Of a stretch of 64,000 nucleotides of DNA, positions 42,773-51,984 are shown piece by piece. Origin of the DNA: JAJRXC01 sp047639555 (GTDB lineage Bacteria > Actinomycetota > Acidimicrobiia > Acidimicrobiales > Aldehydirespiratoraceae); assembly GCA_047639555.1 (NCBI GenBank), contig JBLIOE010000002.1, positions 62,001 through 126,000 of the forward strand, given 5' to 3'. A model generated the notes under the pieces. That model ran no database searches. It was not told where the DNA came from and saw only the letters and a program-made list of their open reading frames with translations. How positions within the stretch are numbered: position 1 is the stretch's first letter; every line of letters begins with the position of its first letter. A program made the position numbers and the translations under genes.

Positions 42773-43538
42773 CACTGAGGCTGACACCGAGGCGGGGTCG
42801 CGCATCGAGTCACGTATGACTCTGATCGAGCACCTCACGGAGCTCCGACGGCGGCTCATCTTCTCGTTCATCGCGATCACGATCGGAGCGGTCGCCGGTT
42901 GGATCTTCTATCAAACCATCATCGACTTCCTGAGTGAGCCGTACTGTTCAGTTGCGAAAGACTGCCGGCTCTTCAACCGCGAGCCGCTCGAGAACTTCAA
43001 TGTGAAGCTCACGATCGCCGGCTATAGCGGCGTCATCTTGGCGAGTCCCGTAATTCTTTGGCAGGTTTGGCGTTTCGTCGCGCCTGGGTTGTATTCGCAC
43101 GAGAAGAAGTATGCGATTCCGTTTATCGTGTCGGCAGTGTCGCTGTTCTTCCTCGGGGCAGGACTTGCGTACTGGAGCGCACCAAAGGCGCTGCAATGGC
43201 TGTCGGACCTCGGCGGCGAGAACTTCGAAGAGATCTTCGCCCCCTCGGCGTACTTCGGCTTCATCGTCAAGATGATGGTGGGGTTCGGAATTGGATTCGA
43301 GTTCCCGATCGCGCTGATCTTCCTGCAAGTGCTGGGTCTGGTCGAAAATAAGACCCTTCGCGAAGGTCGGCAGTACGCAATCGTCGGCATTGTCGCGCTC
43401 GTCGCAGTCATCACCCCAAGCGGTGACCCGTTCACGCTCGCCGTGCTTTCCGTGCCGATGTACATCTTCTACGAGTTCTCGATCCTCTTCGGACGTATTC
43501 GGATACGACGGGCTACCAAGGCAGCTGTTGCCGAGTGA
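42765..43538 (+). CDS. tatC: TatC twin-arginine translocase subunit
   Basis: 257 residues with six membrane helices. It starts IEHLTELRRRLIFS (signal-recognition region) and has SPVILWQVWRFVAPGLYSHEKKYA and the conserved Glu in FGFIVKMMVGFGIGFEFPI. It recognises RR signal peptides. Its stop overlaps helY by 4 nt. The order tatA-tatC-helY after pafBC matches M. tuberculosis. Confidence 0.96.
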   Translation: MTDTEADTEAGSRIESRMTLIEHLTELRRRLIFSFIAITIGAVAGWIFYQTIIDFLSEPYCSVAKDCRLFNREPLENFNVKLTIAGYSGVILASPVILWQVWRFVAPGLYSHEKKYAIPFIVSAVSLFFLGAGLAYWSAPKALQWLSDLGGENFEEIFAPSAYFGFIVKMMVGFGIGFEFPIALIFLQVLGLVENKTLREGRQYAIVGIVALVAVITPSGDPFTLAVLSVPMYIFYEFSILFGRIRIRRATKAAVAE

Positions 43539-46045
43539 CCGAGCCCGATAGCCCCGGCTTTCGTCTCGACCGATTCCAGACCGAGGCAATGGCCCACATC
43601 GACGCAGGCCGCTCCGTTCTCGTCGGCGCGCCCACGGGCAGCGGCAAGACGTTGATTGCGGAGCATGCGATCGATCGCGCTCTCGAAGCCGGACGACGAG
43701 CGTTCTACACCACCCCCATCAAGGCGCTCTCGAATCAGAAGTATCGCGACCTGGCGGCGCGTATCGGCAGCTCCCGTGTGGGTCTGCTCACCGGCGACAA
43801 CGCGATCAATCCCGACGCTGATGTGGTGGTGATGACCACCGAAGTGCTCCGCAACATGCTCTACGAGGGCCGCTCCCTCGACGAGTTGTCATTCGTCGTG
43901 CTCGACGAAGTGCACTATCTCGAAGACTCGTTTCGGGGCCCAGTCTGGGAAGAGGTAATTCTTCACCTCCCGCTGCATGTCGCGCTGGTGTGCCTCTCGG
44001 CCACTGTGTCGAACAGCGACGAGGTCAGCGGCTGGCTCACCTCGGTGCGCGGCCCCACCGAGGTGATCTCTGAGACCGCTCGTCCGGTCGAGCTCACCAA
44101 CCTCTACGCGGTTGGCGACCGACGCGGCGACCGTCTCCACGTGATTCCCACGCTGGTCGACGGTAAGCCGAACCCCGAGGGCGATCGTTTCGACCCCGAT
44201 CTTCGACGTGGCCGTCGCAACGATCCGAAGGGCAAGAAGAAGCGACCGCCGTGGCGCACGCCAAACCGACTCGAGCTGCTCGACGACCTTGAGAAGAAGG
44301 ACCTTCTTCCGGTGATTTGGTTCGTCTTCAGCCGAAAGGGCTGCGACGAGGCCGCCACCACCGTGATGAGAGCAGGGGCGCGCTACACCACCAAGGAAGA
44401 ATCGGCCCGGATCCGACAGATCGCCGACGAACGTCTCGCCGGTCTCAACGCCAGCGACCTCGCGCTGCTCGACTCGAAGAACTGGCTCGAACGGCTGGAG
44501 CGAGGAATCGCGTCACACCACGCGGGCCTAGTGCCCGCGTTCAAAGAAGCCGTCGAAGTGTGCTTCGCGGAAGGTCTCGTTCGGGTCGTCTTCGCGACCG
44601 AGACGCTCGCTCTGGGGGTCAACCTCCCCGCCCGGAGCGTGGTGATCGACAAGCTGACGAAATTCACCGGCGAGGGCCACGAGACACTCACGCCCGCCCA
44701 GTTCACGCAGCTCACCGGACGAGCCGGTCGACGAGGTATCGATGAGCGGGGTCACGCCATCGTGCCGTGGTCGCCCTTCACGCAGTTCGACACTGTCGCC
44801 AGTCTGGCGGGAAGCCGAGCGTTCAAGCTGCGGTCCGCCTTTCGGCCCACCTACAACATGGCCGTCAACCTGCTGCAACGCCACAAGCCCGACGCCGCTC
44901 GAGCGCTCCTCGCTCGGAGCTTTGCCCAATACCAGGCGAATGCCGGAGTGGTCAGGCTCGAAAACCGGCTCGTGCGCGAACGCGCGAAACTCAAAGAACT
45001 CAAAGCGGAGGTTGCGATGCAATCCCGCGATGACGACTCCGACGACGAAGGCCTCGTGGACGAGGGGGCAATCGCCGATGCTGTGTCCCGTCTCCGACCT
45101 GGTGACGTAGTTCTGGACGACAATGGAGACCGCCTTGCGGTAATCGGCGTGAGCTGGCGCAAGGGCGGCCGCGCCCGTATGCGCTTCGTGAGCCAGTCAG
45201 GGCACGAACACCGCTGGGAACTCGCCGACCTCGACGATCCGCCGTTCACCGTCGGCCAGATCAAGCTTCCGCAGCCCATGGCCCCCGAACGCATCGATTA
45301 TCGCCAGGAGGTAGCCACCGCTCTTCGGCGAATGGATTCGACTACCTCAGCTCGCAAGACGCGCCGAGCGCAGCAGCGCAACGATCCGCGGGCCGCGCTT
45401 TCGAGACTGGAGCAAGAGGTTCGACACCTCGAGAAGAAGGCCCGGCTCGACAAGGGCTCCGTCGCTCGCCGCTTCGACGCTACGTGTGAGGTGCTGCGCG
45501 CTCGCGGCCATCTCGACGAGTGGGCCGTGACGGATTCGGGCATCACGCTCGGGCGGGTGTACCACGAATCAGATTTACTCATCGCTGAGGCACTCGCGGC
45601 AGGACTTCTCGACGGGCTCGATCCGCCGGAGTTGGCTTCGCTCGTCTCGTGTTTCACCTACGAGCATCGACGACCCGGTGCGCCCCCGGAGCCCTGGTTC
45701 CCGTCGAAGGCGGCCAAGGACCGCTTCCAAGAGCTCCAGCGCATGGCCAGCGAGATCGCTGCCCTCGAACGCCAACACGACGTGCCCGAGACCCGTGCCC
45801 CCGAGGCTGGCTTTGCGCCGAACGCCCATGCCTGGGCCGCGGGGGAGGAGCTTGCGGTGCTTCTCGCGAGCGATGAAGACCTCACGGCAGGCGACTTCGT
45901 TCGCAACATCAAGCAGCTGATGGATCTACTGCGCCAGATTGGTCAGGTGGCTGGCGTCCCCGCGACCGCACGGTCAGCCCGTCAGGCGGCCGAGGCGATT
46001 CATCGGGGTGTGGTGGCACTCTCCGGGTCGGTAGAAGTCGCGTGA
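43535..46045 (+). CDS. helY: HelY: SKI2/Mtr4-like RNA helicase
   Basis: 836 residues. DExH core: Walker A APTGSGKT, DEVH in VVLDEVHYLED, SATVSN, then motif V/VI with LALGVNLPARSVV and QLTGRAGRRGID. The C-terminal part is the DSHCT-type helical domain (about 640-836). It resembles superfamily 2 RNA helicases that unwind structured RNA for degradation. GTG 43535 overlaps tatC by 4 nt. Confidence 0.94.
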   Translation: MTEPDSPGFRLDRFQTEAMAHIDAGRSVLVGAPTGSGKTLIAEHAIDRALEAGRRAFYTTPIKALSNQKYRDLAARIGSSRVGLLTGDNAINPDADVVVMTTEVLRNMLYEGRSLDELSFVVLDEVHYLEDSFRGPVWEEVILHLPLHVALVCLSATVSNSDEVSGWLTSVRGPTEVISETARPVELTNLYAVGDRRGDRLHVIPTLVDGKPNPEGDRFDPDLRRGRRNDPKGKKKRPPWRTPNRLELLDDLEKKDLLPVIWFVFSRKGCDEAATTVMRAGARYTTKEESARIRQIADERLAGLNASDLALLDSKNWLERLERGIASHHAGLVPAFKEAVEVCFAEGLVRVVFATETLALGVNLPARSVVIDKLTKFTGEGHETLTPAQFTQLTGRAGRRGIDERGHAIVPWSPFTQFDTVASLAGSRAFKLRSAFRPTYNMAVNLLQRHKPDAARALLARSFAQYQANAGVVRLENRLVRERAKLKELKAEVAMQSRDDDSDDEGLVDEGAIADAVSRLRPGDVVLDDNGDRLAVIGVSWRKGGRARMRFVSQSGHEHRWELADLDDPPFTVGQIKLPQPMAPERIDYRQEVATALRRMDSTTSARKTRRAQQRNDPRAALSRLEQEVRHLEKKARLDKGSVARRFDATCEVLRARGHLDEWAVTDSGITLGRVYHESDLLIAEALAAGLLDGLDPPELASLVSCFTYEHRRPGAPPEPWFPSKAAKDRFQELQRMASEIAALERQHDVPETRAPEAGFAPNAHAWAAGEELAVLLASDEDLTAGDFVRNIKQLMDLLRQIGQVAGVPATARSARQAAEAIHRGVVALSGSVEVA

Positions 46046-46076
46046 GCGCCGAAGTAGGAACAGTCGCGTGAGCGCG
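46037..46076 (+). repeat. 13-nt direct repeat at the helY stop
   Basis: GTCGCGTGAGCGC occurs at 46037-46049 and again at 46064-46076 (27-nt period). Each copy holds a GTGA start/stop overlap, so the first GTG opens a nine-codon cistron whose TGA overlaps the second GTG, the start of the next gene. Confidence 0.7.
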
Positions 46077-46673
46077 GGGGGAGTGAAGCGGGGGCAGGAT
46101 TGGGGCGACGATGCTCCGGTGCCTGACGACGCTCTCTCGTTTGATAATGATCGGGCGGCGGCCGAGGCGCTGGGAGCAGCGCGGCGCCGTAATGCGGATC
46201 TTCCACCGGTGGTGTTGACGGGCGGCGATGTGGCGCGGACGCTCGGTGGCGGTCGTGGCGTACCGCCCCATGCCCATGTCGAGATAGATCTCGGAGCGGT
46301 GCTTGTCGATGGCAAGTTGCATTGGTTCTTGGCCCATCTTGTGGCCAGACAGTCGTGGCTCCGCGGCCGGGTCGTAGTTGCCGCGAACGCCGCGTTCATT
46401 GGTGAGTGGAATATTGCCCCTCGGGCCCATCCGGGCGACGGCAAGCTCGATGTGCTCGACGGGAACCCTGGTCTTGGTGATCGGGTGAAGGCTCGGCGTC
46501 GGCTTGCGAGTGGCACCCATCTCCCACATCCAGACATCACAGTGCGCCGCAGCGAGGCCGTGCAGATTGACCTCTCCGAACCCACACGGATCTTCCTCGA
46601 TGGCACCGCGGTTGGTCGAGCGCAGTCGCTCAGCATTCGCACTGAGCCCGGCGTCGTCGACGTCTGGATCTAG
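46068..46673 (+). CDS. Stand-alone YegS/diacylglycerol-kinase C-terminal-like domain protein
   Basis: 201 residues. From about residue 100 the sequence follows the beta-sandwich C-terminal domain of YegS/LCB5 lipid kinases (VVVAANAAFIGEWNIAPRAHPGDGKLDV, then VRRSEAVQIDLSEPTRIFLDGT), but the kinase catalytic domain with its GGDGT motif is absent. The first 100 residues are unassigned. GTG 46068 lies inside the repeat and starts just after helY. It may regulate or bind a lipid; function unknown. Confidence 0.6.
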   Translation: MSAGGVKRGQDWGDDAPVPDDALSFDNDRAAAEALGAARRRNADLPPVVLTGGDVARTLGGGRGVPPHAHVEIDLGAVLVDGKLHWFLAHLVARQSWLRGRVVVAANAAFIGEWNIAPRAHPGDGKLDVLDGNPGLGDRVKARRRLASGTHLPHPDITVRRSEAVQIDLSEPTRIFLDGTAVGRAQSLSIRTEPGVVDVWI

Positions 46674-46715
46674 CTGCTCTAGGCCCAGAGGCCAGCGCCT
46701 CACTACGATGGGGTA

Positions 46716-47891
46716 ATGGACGTGATCGAGGCAAAGAAGAGGGTCCGCACCGAGATCGAACGGTTGACTCCGACGCTTCTCGAGATCTCCCACGAGATCC
46801 ACGCGAATCCGGAACTCAACTTCGAAGAACACTTCGCCCACGAGATGCTCACTGGTGTTCTCGCCGATGAGGGCCTCGACGTCGAGCGGGGCGCTTACGG
46901 CATGCCTACGGCGTTTGATGCGCGTGTCGGCTCCCAAGGCCCCACGGTGGCTGTCTGCTGCGAGTACGACGCCCTTCCGGGGATAGGCCACGCTTGCGGG
47001 CACAACATCATCGCTGCGGCTGGTCTGGGCGCAGGGCTCGCGGCGGCCACGGTTGCGGAAGCGCTCGGTGGACGCCTGGCAATCTTGGGTACGCCGGCCG
47101 AAGAGGGCGGCGGCGGCAAGGAGTTCATGATTCGTCGTGGCGCCTTCGACAACGTCGACGCCGCCATGATGGTCCACCCCGCCGACCACGACCTTCGGTG
47201 GATGCAGACAATCGCCATTCATACCGTCGATGTCGAATACGTCGGCCGCGCTGCGCACGCAGCCGCGGCGCCGCACAAGGGACTCAACGCTCTTGATGCC
47301 GCGGTGCTTGGCTACACCAACGTTGCGGCGCTACGCCAACACATTCGCCCCGAGGAGCGCATACACGGCATCTTCACCGATGGCGGACAGAAGCCGAACA
47401 TCGTTCCCGAGAGGGCGGCGGCGCAGTGGTACGTCCGTTCGCGCAACATGGACTCGCTCGAACCGCTCAAGGATCGAGTAATGGCGTGTCTGAACGCGGG
47501 CGCCGCGGCTTCGGGCTGCGATATGAAACACCACTGGAATGACCCACCGTTCCTCGACATGGTCGACAACGGACCGCTACTCGATCTGTATTGCGCCAAC
47601 GCCGCGGACCTCGGTCGTACGGTGAAAGAGCCCAATCCAATGTCAGTTGTGGCGGGCAGTACCGACATGGGCAACGTCTCCTATGCCGTGCCCGCGATCC
47701 ATCCAATGATCAAGGTCGCGCCCGAGGGATGTGCCATCCACACCCCCGATTTCGCCATCCACTCACGCTCCGAAGACGGTGACCGAGCCGTGATCGACGG
47801 TGCGCTGTCGATGGCCCTCACGATCGTCGATTTGTGGGCCAACGAGGAAAGCCTCGGATCGGTCCGCGACGCGTTCAAAGAGACCCAATAG
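46716..47891 (+). CDS. M20-family amidohydrolase/aminoacylase
   Basis: 391 residues. The metal site is complete: EYDALPGIGHACGHN, APAEEGGGGK-type EEGGGGK, and the dimerisation domain with GRAAHAAAAPHKGLNALDAAV. This is the M20D/ACY1-L2-like group that hydrolyses N-acyl or p-aminobenzoyl amino-acid amides. TACGAT at 46704-46709 ends 6 nt before ATG 46716, a leaderless layout. The exact substrate is unknown. Confidence 0.92.
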   Translation: MDVIEAKKRVRTEIERLTPTLLEISHEIHANPELNFEEHFAHEMLTGVLADEGLDVERGAYGMPTAFDARVGSQGPTVAVCCEYDALPGIGHACGHNIIAAAGLGAGLAAATVAEALGGRLAILGTPAEEGGGGKEFMIRRGAFDNVDAAMMVHPADHDLRWMQTIAIHTVDVEYVGRAAHAAAAPHKGLNALDAAVLGYTNVAALRQHIRPEERIHGIFTDGGQKPNIVPERAAAQWYVRSRNMDSLEPLKDRVMACLNAGAAASGCDMKHHWNDPPFLDMVDNGPLLDLYCANAADLGRTVKEPNPMSVVAGSTDMGNVSYAVPAIHPMIKVAPEGCAIHTPDFAIHSRSEDGDRAVIDGALSMALTIVDLWANEESLGSVRDAFKETQ

Positions 47892-47903
47892 GCTCTCGCT
47901 CCG

Positions 47904-49523
47904 ATGACGGTCTATATCGCCGAGGAGTTCACCGCCGAAGAGGCCGATGTCCTCCGTCGCTATTTCACAAACCTCGACCAGCCGGTTTTCGCGCTTGTCA
48001 ACCTCCCCGAGGTTGTCAAGGGCGCGCTGTTTGCTCGTTATTCCCGCAGTCCGCTGAGCCTGCGTCGCCTCTTCCTTCAAGAGTTCGTGGGTGACCTCGA
48101 CATTGAAGGCGACCAGACCATCGATGCCACGGTGGGTCTCCGCCGGGCCGAGGAGCTCTACGACAAGGTCTTCTTCGAGTACGGCGACGACAGCGTTGCC
48201 CAGCTCGGCGGCGTCCACCTTGCTTGTGAGCAGGCCTCCAACGTCCTCACAAAGGTGCTGGAGTGGGGTCGCCTTATGGCGTACCTCGAACAAAGCACCC
48301 GTTATATCGCCTATGACCAGCGGCTTGGCGGTCGCTACCGCTACTACCGAGATCCCGACATTCTCAGCAGCAACCTTGGCACTCGTTACGTCGCCGACAT
48401 GGATCGCATCTTCGATGCCTACTCGTCGCTCGTGCCGCAGATGCAGGAGTTCTTCAAGGCCACGACGCCGAAGGACCCGTCCGATAGCGACTTCGCCTAT
48501 CGCACCGCGATCAAGGCCCGATCCCTCGACGCGATACGCGGCCTGTTGCCGGCTTCATCGCTGTCGAATCTCGGGATCTATGGCACCGGCCAGGCCTATG
48601 AGGCCCTCCTCTTGCGTATGCGCTCGCATCCGTTGCCGGAAAGTCGTGCCTACGCCGACCTGATGCTCACGGAGCTGCGCAAGGTTGTGCCTTCGTTCCT
48701 CAAGCGAGTCGATCTTCCCGACCGCGGCGAACGTACCAGCGCCTATCTGGCCGACACTCGCGACTCCATGGAGGCGATGGTCGACAGCTTGTTTGGTGAC
48801 GAGGTCGGCGGACTCGTCGAAGACGACGTCGTCGAGTTGGTCGACTTCGATCCCGACGGAGAAGTCAAGACCGTCGCCGCCATGATCTATCCGTACACGT
48901 CACTCTCCGAAGCCTCGATCGAGGCACGAGTTCGGGCGATGTCCGTTGAGGATCGCCTCGGCGTCATCCGCTCCTACGTCGGCCATCGTGAGAACCGTCG
49001 CCAGCGGCCGGGTCGGGCCTTTGAGCGCACCGACTATCGCTTCGATGTCCTCTCGGACTATGGCGCCTTCCGTGACCTGCAGCGACACCGGATGCTCACC
49101 ATCGATTGGCAACCGCTCTCTCCGCGCCACGGCTACGTCCTGCCCGATGCCGTCCGCGCCGCTGGAGTTGAAGACGAGTTCCGCTCGGTCATGGAACGAT
49201 CGGCGGCGCTTCACGGCGCACTTATGGAAAACCATCCTGACCAGGCCGCCTATGCCGTGTCGCTGGCCTATCGCGTTCGTTACTCGATGCAGTTCAACGC
49301 CCGTGAGGCGATGCACATGCTCGAACTCCGCACCACACCGCAAGGTCATGAGGCGTATCGCCGAGTCTGCCAGCGGATGCACAAGCAGATCGCAGAGAAG
49401 GCCGGACACAAGGCTCTCGCCGAGGCGATGCGCTTCGTCGATCACTCCGGTGAGCCGGCCCTTGGCCGTCTCGACGCGGAACGACGAGCGGAAGAGAAGC
49501 GTCGCAGCCGCGATCTCGGCTGA
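47904..49523 (+). CDS. Duplicated ThyX-like (flavin-dependent thymidylate synthase fold) protein
   Basis: 539 residues made of two ThyX-like halves. The first carries WGRLMAYLEQSTRY (about 119-133), which keeps the R-x7-S-xRY spacing of the ThyX motif but with WGR in place of RHR. The second carries RHRMLTIDWQPLSPRHGY (about 394-411), where RHR is present but Ser is two residues late. True ThyX is about 220-250 residues and has one perfect RHRx7S. It may bind FAD and dUMP in altered ways. ATG 47904 is 12 nt after the M20 gene. Confidence 0.8.
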   Translation: MTVYIAEEFTAEEADVLRRYFTNLDQPVFALVNLPEVVKGALFARYSRSPLSLRRLFLQEFVGDLDIEGDQTIDATVGLRRAEELYDKVFFEYGDDSVAQLGGVHLACEQASNVLTKVLEWGRLMAYLEQSTRYIAYDQRLGGRYRYYRDPDILSSNLGTRYVADMDRIFDAYSSLVPQMQEFFKATTPKDPSDSDFAYRTAIKARSLDAIRGLLPASSLSNLGIYGTGQAYEALLLRMRSHPLPESRAYADLMLTELRKVVPSFLKRVDLPDRGERTSAYLADTRDSMEAMVDSLFGDEVGGLVEDDVVELVDFDPDGEVKTVAAMIYPYTSLSEASIEARVRAMSVEDRLGVIRSYVGHRENRRQRPGRAFERTDYRFDVLSDYGAFRDLQRHRMLTIDWQPLSPRHGYVLPDAVRAAGVEDEFRSVMERSAALHGALMENHPDQAAYAVSLAYRVRYSMQFNAREAMHMLELRTTPQGHEAYRRVCQRMHKQIAEKAGHKALAEAMRFVDHSGEPALGRLDAERRAEEKRRSRDLG

Positions 49524-49716
49524 TAGCGCTTTCTACGCACGCGGGCGGCGGCCGACGAAGCCTCCGTGTCGTCGCGGCAGGGCCTTTCCCGCGTGCAGCG
49601 TGACGGTGTCAGTACTATCGGCGCGAACCATGTGGCTTCGGTCACGGAAATCCGCAATCTGCGGGGCTGAAAAGGGCATGATCCCACTGTTGATTGCAAC
49701 AAATCAGGCGTCGACG

Positions 49717-49744
49717 TTGCGCATCCGTTCGCAGTGTCTATGAT
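49717..49744 (+). promoter_or_regulatory. Sigma-70-type promoter of the acidic protein gene
   Basis: TTGCGC (49717-49722) and TATGAT (49739-49744) with a 16-nt spacer, ending 29 nt before the ATG at 49774. The preceding 49524-49716 shows no gene. Confidence 0.6.
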
Positions 49745-49773
49745 CCGCCGCAACATCAGAGGCGCAGGAACCT

Positions 49774-50274
49774 ATGGCTGACGAAGCTCCCCCAGAAGAC
49801 GACAAGACCGAAGCGGCTCCCGCTGGCGACGAAAACGACGCCGACGGCGAGGAGTTCGACGGCGCAGAAGACGAGTTCGAAGGCGCCGACGAAGACGACA
49901 CCGAGAGCGCCGACGGCGAAGGTGGTGGTGATAGTGATGACGACGAAGAAGACGACGACGAAGACGACGACGTCGCCACTCCCGCTCGCCCGGGTGCCGA
50001 CGATGACGACGACGAAGACGAAGACGACGTTGAAGCCGACCTCGACGCGATCCTGAAGGACCGCATCGCGGCAGGCGACGATGACGACGAAGACGACGAC
50101 GAAGACGAGAGCAAGCCTGTCCAGAAGCCGCCAACGCCTCCCGGCGATGCGGAGCCGGTCATCGCTCGCGGGGCTCACGAGTTCTCGTGCCCCCATTGTT
50201 TCCTACTCGTCAATAGCGCGGCTGTCGTTGACAACGAGTGCCCTCACTGCGGCGGCCCAGTCCAAATCCCATGA
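49774..50274 (+). CDS. Highly acidic DUF4193-like zinc-ribbon protein
   Basis: 166 residues. Residues 1-115 are mostly Asp/Glu with Gly/Ala, extreme low complexity. VEADLDAILKDRIAAGDDD near 90-108 and the C-terminal ribbon FSCPHCFLLVNSAAV-...-CPHCG match the small actinobacterial DUF4193 proteins, which are shorter (about 100 residues); the acidic arm is the addition here. Function of the family is not established. Its stop overlaps the next gene (ATGA). Confidence 0.75.
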   Translation: MADEAPPEDDKTEAAPAGDENDADGEEFDGAEDEFEGADEDDTESADGEGGGDSDDDEEDDDEDDDVATPARPGADDDDDEDEDDVEADLDAILKDRIAAGDDDDEDDDEDESKPVQKPPTPPGDAEPVIARGAHEFSCPHCFLLVNSAAVVDNECPHCGGPVQIP

Positions 50275-50717
50275 GCGACGACGAGCGCCTCGCAGATCAG
50301 GTAATGGACCTTCTGGTCTACGCCCCGATTGGCCTGGCGCTCGAAGCCCGGCAGCTTCTCCCGAAGCTTGCCGAGCGCGGCCGAGGTCAGATCGCGCTCA
50401 CCCGCCTGGCCGGGAAGATCGCGTCCGATCGCGGTCAGGGCGAAGCCCGGAAGCTAGTTGATCAGGTCATCGCCGTGGCCGGGACGGTGCTCGCCGGCGA
50501 CGACGACGATCCGGCCGCAGCTGACGACGACGAACCCGACCTCACGGGCGACGACAGCGCACTTCCGGTCGATGGCTACGACGGTCTCTCGGCTCCCCAG
50601 TTGCTCCCATTCCTCCCACCTTTGTCGGCCGACGAACTCGACGCGATCCTGCGCTACGAGCAGGCCCACCGCAGTCGAACGACAGTGATCAACCGCATTC
50701 GTCAGCTTCAGGGCTGA
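50271..50717 (+). CDS. Hypothetical protein with C-terminal helical repeat domain
   Basis: 148 residues. The N-terminal helix (ADQVMDLLVYAPIGLALEARQLLP) resembles lipid-droplet- or envelope-associated helices; an acidic linker (75-100) leads to YDGLSAPQLLPFLPPLSADELDAILRYEQAHRSRTTV, a short helical module found at the end of several actinobacterial proteins. ATG 50271 overlaps the acidic gene's stop, so they are co-translated. Confidence 0.65.
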   Translation: MSDDERLADQVMDLLVYAPIGLALEARQLLPKLAERGRGQIALTRLAGKIASDRGQGEARKLVDQVIAVAGTVLAGDDDDPAAADDDEPDLTGDDSALPVDGYDGLSAPQLLPFLPPLSADELDAILRYEQAHRSRTTVINRIRQLQG

Positions 50718-50721
50718 ACCC

Positions 50722-51189
50722 ATGGAAATAGCAGCGCGGCCAGCCAACGGTGACGAACTCGAGATTGTGGTCGCGCTCTGCGCCGCGGCCCACGACGAAC
50801 TTCGGCCTCATCGCGGTGGCGAGATCTGGAGCCAATGGGAGGCCCGGCCCGAGCCTCTCGACATCAGCATTGGCCAGACCCATTCCAACCCCGACGCGGA
50901 GATCTTCGTCAGCACCATCGACGACACAATCGTTGGGTACGCGGCAGTCACCCGCACTGAGCTTTACGACGGGCGGGCGATTGGTCACCTCACCGACGTC
51001 TACGTCCTCGCCGACGCCCGTGGGGTCGGCCTTGGAGAAGCCATGATGGAGAAGATCACCGAATGGTGCCGGGCCCGCGGTTGCGTCGGCATCGACTCCA
51101 TCGCGCTCCCAGGCGACCGAGCGACAAAGAACTTCTTCGAGACGTTCGGCCTCGTCGCTCGTGCCCTTCGTGTGCACCGAGCAATCTGA
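50722..51189 (+). CDS. GNAT-family N-acetyltransferase
   Basis: 155 residues. Acetyl-CoA binding motif DVYVLADARGVGLGEAMMEKI (R/Q-x-x-G-x-G/A variant) and a C-terminal segment GVGIDSIALPGDRATKNFFETFG follow the GNAT order. It transfers an acetyl group to an unknown amine. ATG is 4 nt after the upstream stop; it converges on the enoyl-CoA hydratase gene. Confidence 0.88.
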   Translation: MEIAARPANGDELEIVVALCAAAHDELRPHRGGEIWSQWEARPEPLDISIGQTHSNPDAEIFVSTIDDTIVGYAAVTRTELYDGRAIGHLTDVYVLADARGVGLGEAMMEKITEWCRARGCVGIDSIALPGDRATKNFFETFGLVARALRVHRAI

Positions 51190-51222
51190 ACCCGCATTGA
51201 GCCGTCTGAGCCGGGAAGTGGC

Positions 51223-51984
51223 CTAGCGGCCCGTCCAGTTCGGCGGCCGCTTCTCGATGAACGCACGCGGACCCTCAGCGAAGTCTTCCGTGGAGCTGAG
51301 CGCCATCATCGCCTTTCCGGCCGCCTTCATACCTTCGCGGTCGGTCTGCGTCGGAGCCTCGAGAATAAGTTGCCGGCTGGCGCGAACCGCCAGCGGCGCA
51401 TTGGCGTTGATCCGCTCAGCGAGCCTCAGGGCCGCCGGTACAGCCTCTCCGACGTCGCACAGGTCATTGATGAGGCCGAAGTGGTAGGCGCGCTCTGCAT
51501 CGAGCGTGTCGCCGGTGACAGCCAATTCCATCGCGATCGCGGGTGGCAGCACTCGTGGGAGGCGAACCAACCCGCCGGCCGCGGCGACCAAGGAGCGCTT
51601 CACTTCGGGAATACCGAACTTCGATGCCCTTGATGCAACCCGTAGGTCACAGGCGAGGGCGATCTCAGTACCGCCGGCTACGGCATGGCCATCGACTGCG
51701 GCGATCAGGGGTTTGATCCGCTCACGGGTGACAATGCCACCAAAGCCGCCCCTGGCTGTTGCCAGCCCTCCAGCATTGCCGGAGGCGATCTCCTTCAGGT
51801 CGGCACCGGCGCAGAACACTGGGCCCTCGTGAGTGAGAATGCCGACCCACAGGTCGTCGTCTTCCTCGAGGCGGTCGATTGCACCTTCGATGGCCTCGGC
51901 CATCGCGGCGTTGATCGCGTTGCGAGCCTCCACCCGGTCAAGCCGGATAATCGCAACGTGGCCCTCGACCTCGAACTTGATCAT
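51223..51984 (-). CDS. Enoyl-CoA hydratase/isomerase family protein
   Basis: 253 residues of the crotonase fold. CoA pocket and oxyanion hole: HEGPVFCAGADLKEI and AVDGHAVAGGTEIALACDL; the substrate region has KFGIPEVKRSLVAAAGGLVRLPR. One of the two Glu residues of classical hydratases is not obvious, so isomerase or other crotonase chemistry is possible. ATG 51984 overlaps the RG-rich gene stop by 4 nt. Confidence 0.92.
   Translation of the reverse strand: MIKFEVEGHVAIIRLDRVEARNAINAAMAEAIEGAIDRLEEDDDLWVGILTHEGPVFCAGADLKEIASGNAGGLATARGGFGGIVTRERIKPLIAAVDGHAVAGGTEIALACDLRVASRASKFGIPEVKRSLVAAAGGLVRLPRVLPPAIAMELAVTGDTLDAERAYHFGLINDLCDVGEAVPAALRLAERINANAPLAVRASRQLILEAPTQTDREGMKAAGKAMMALSSTEDFAEGPRAFIEKRPPNWTGR

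Noticed and set aside
49704..50196. Ser- and Val-rich minus-strand frames opposite the acidic protein
   Set aside because: They are reverse readings of GAC/GAA codon runs; the plus strand has a promoter, ribosome site and a zinc ribbon.
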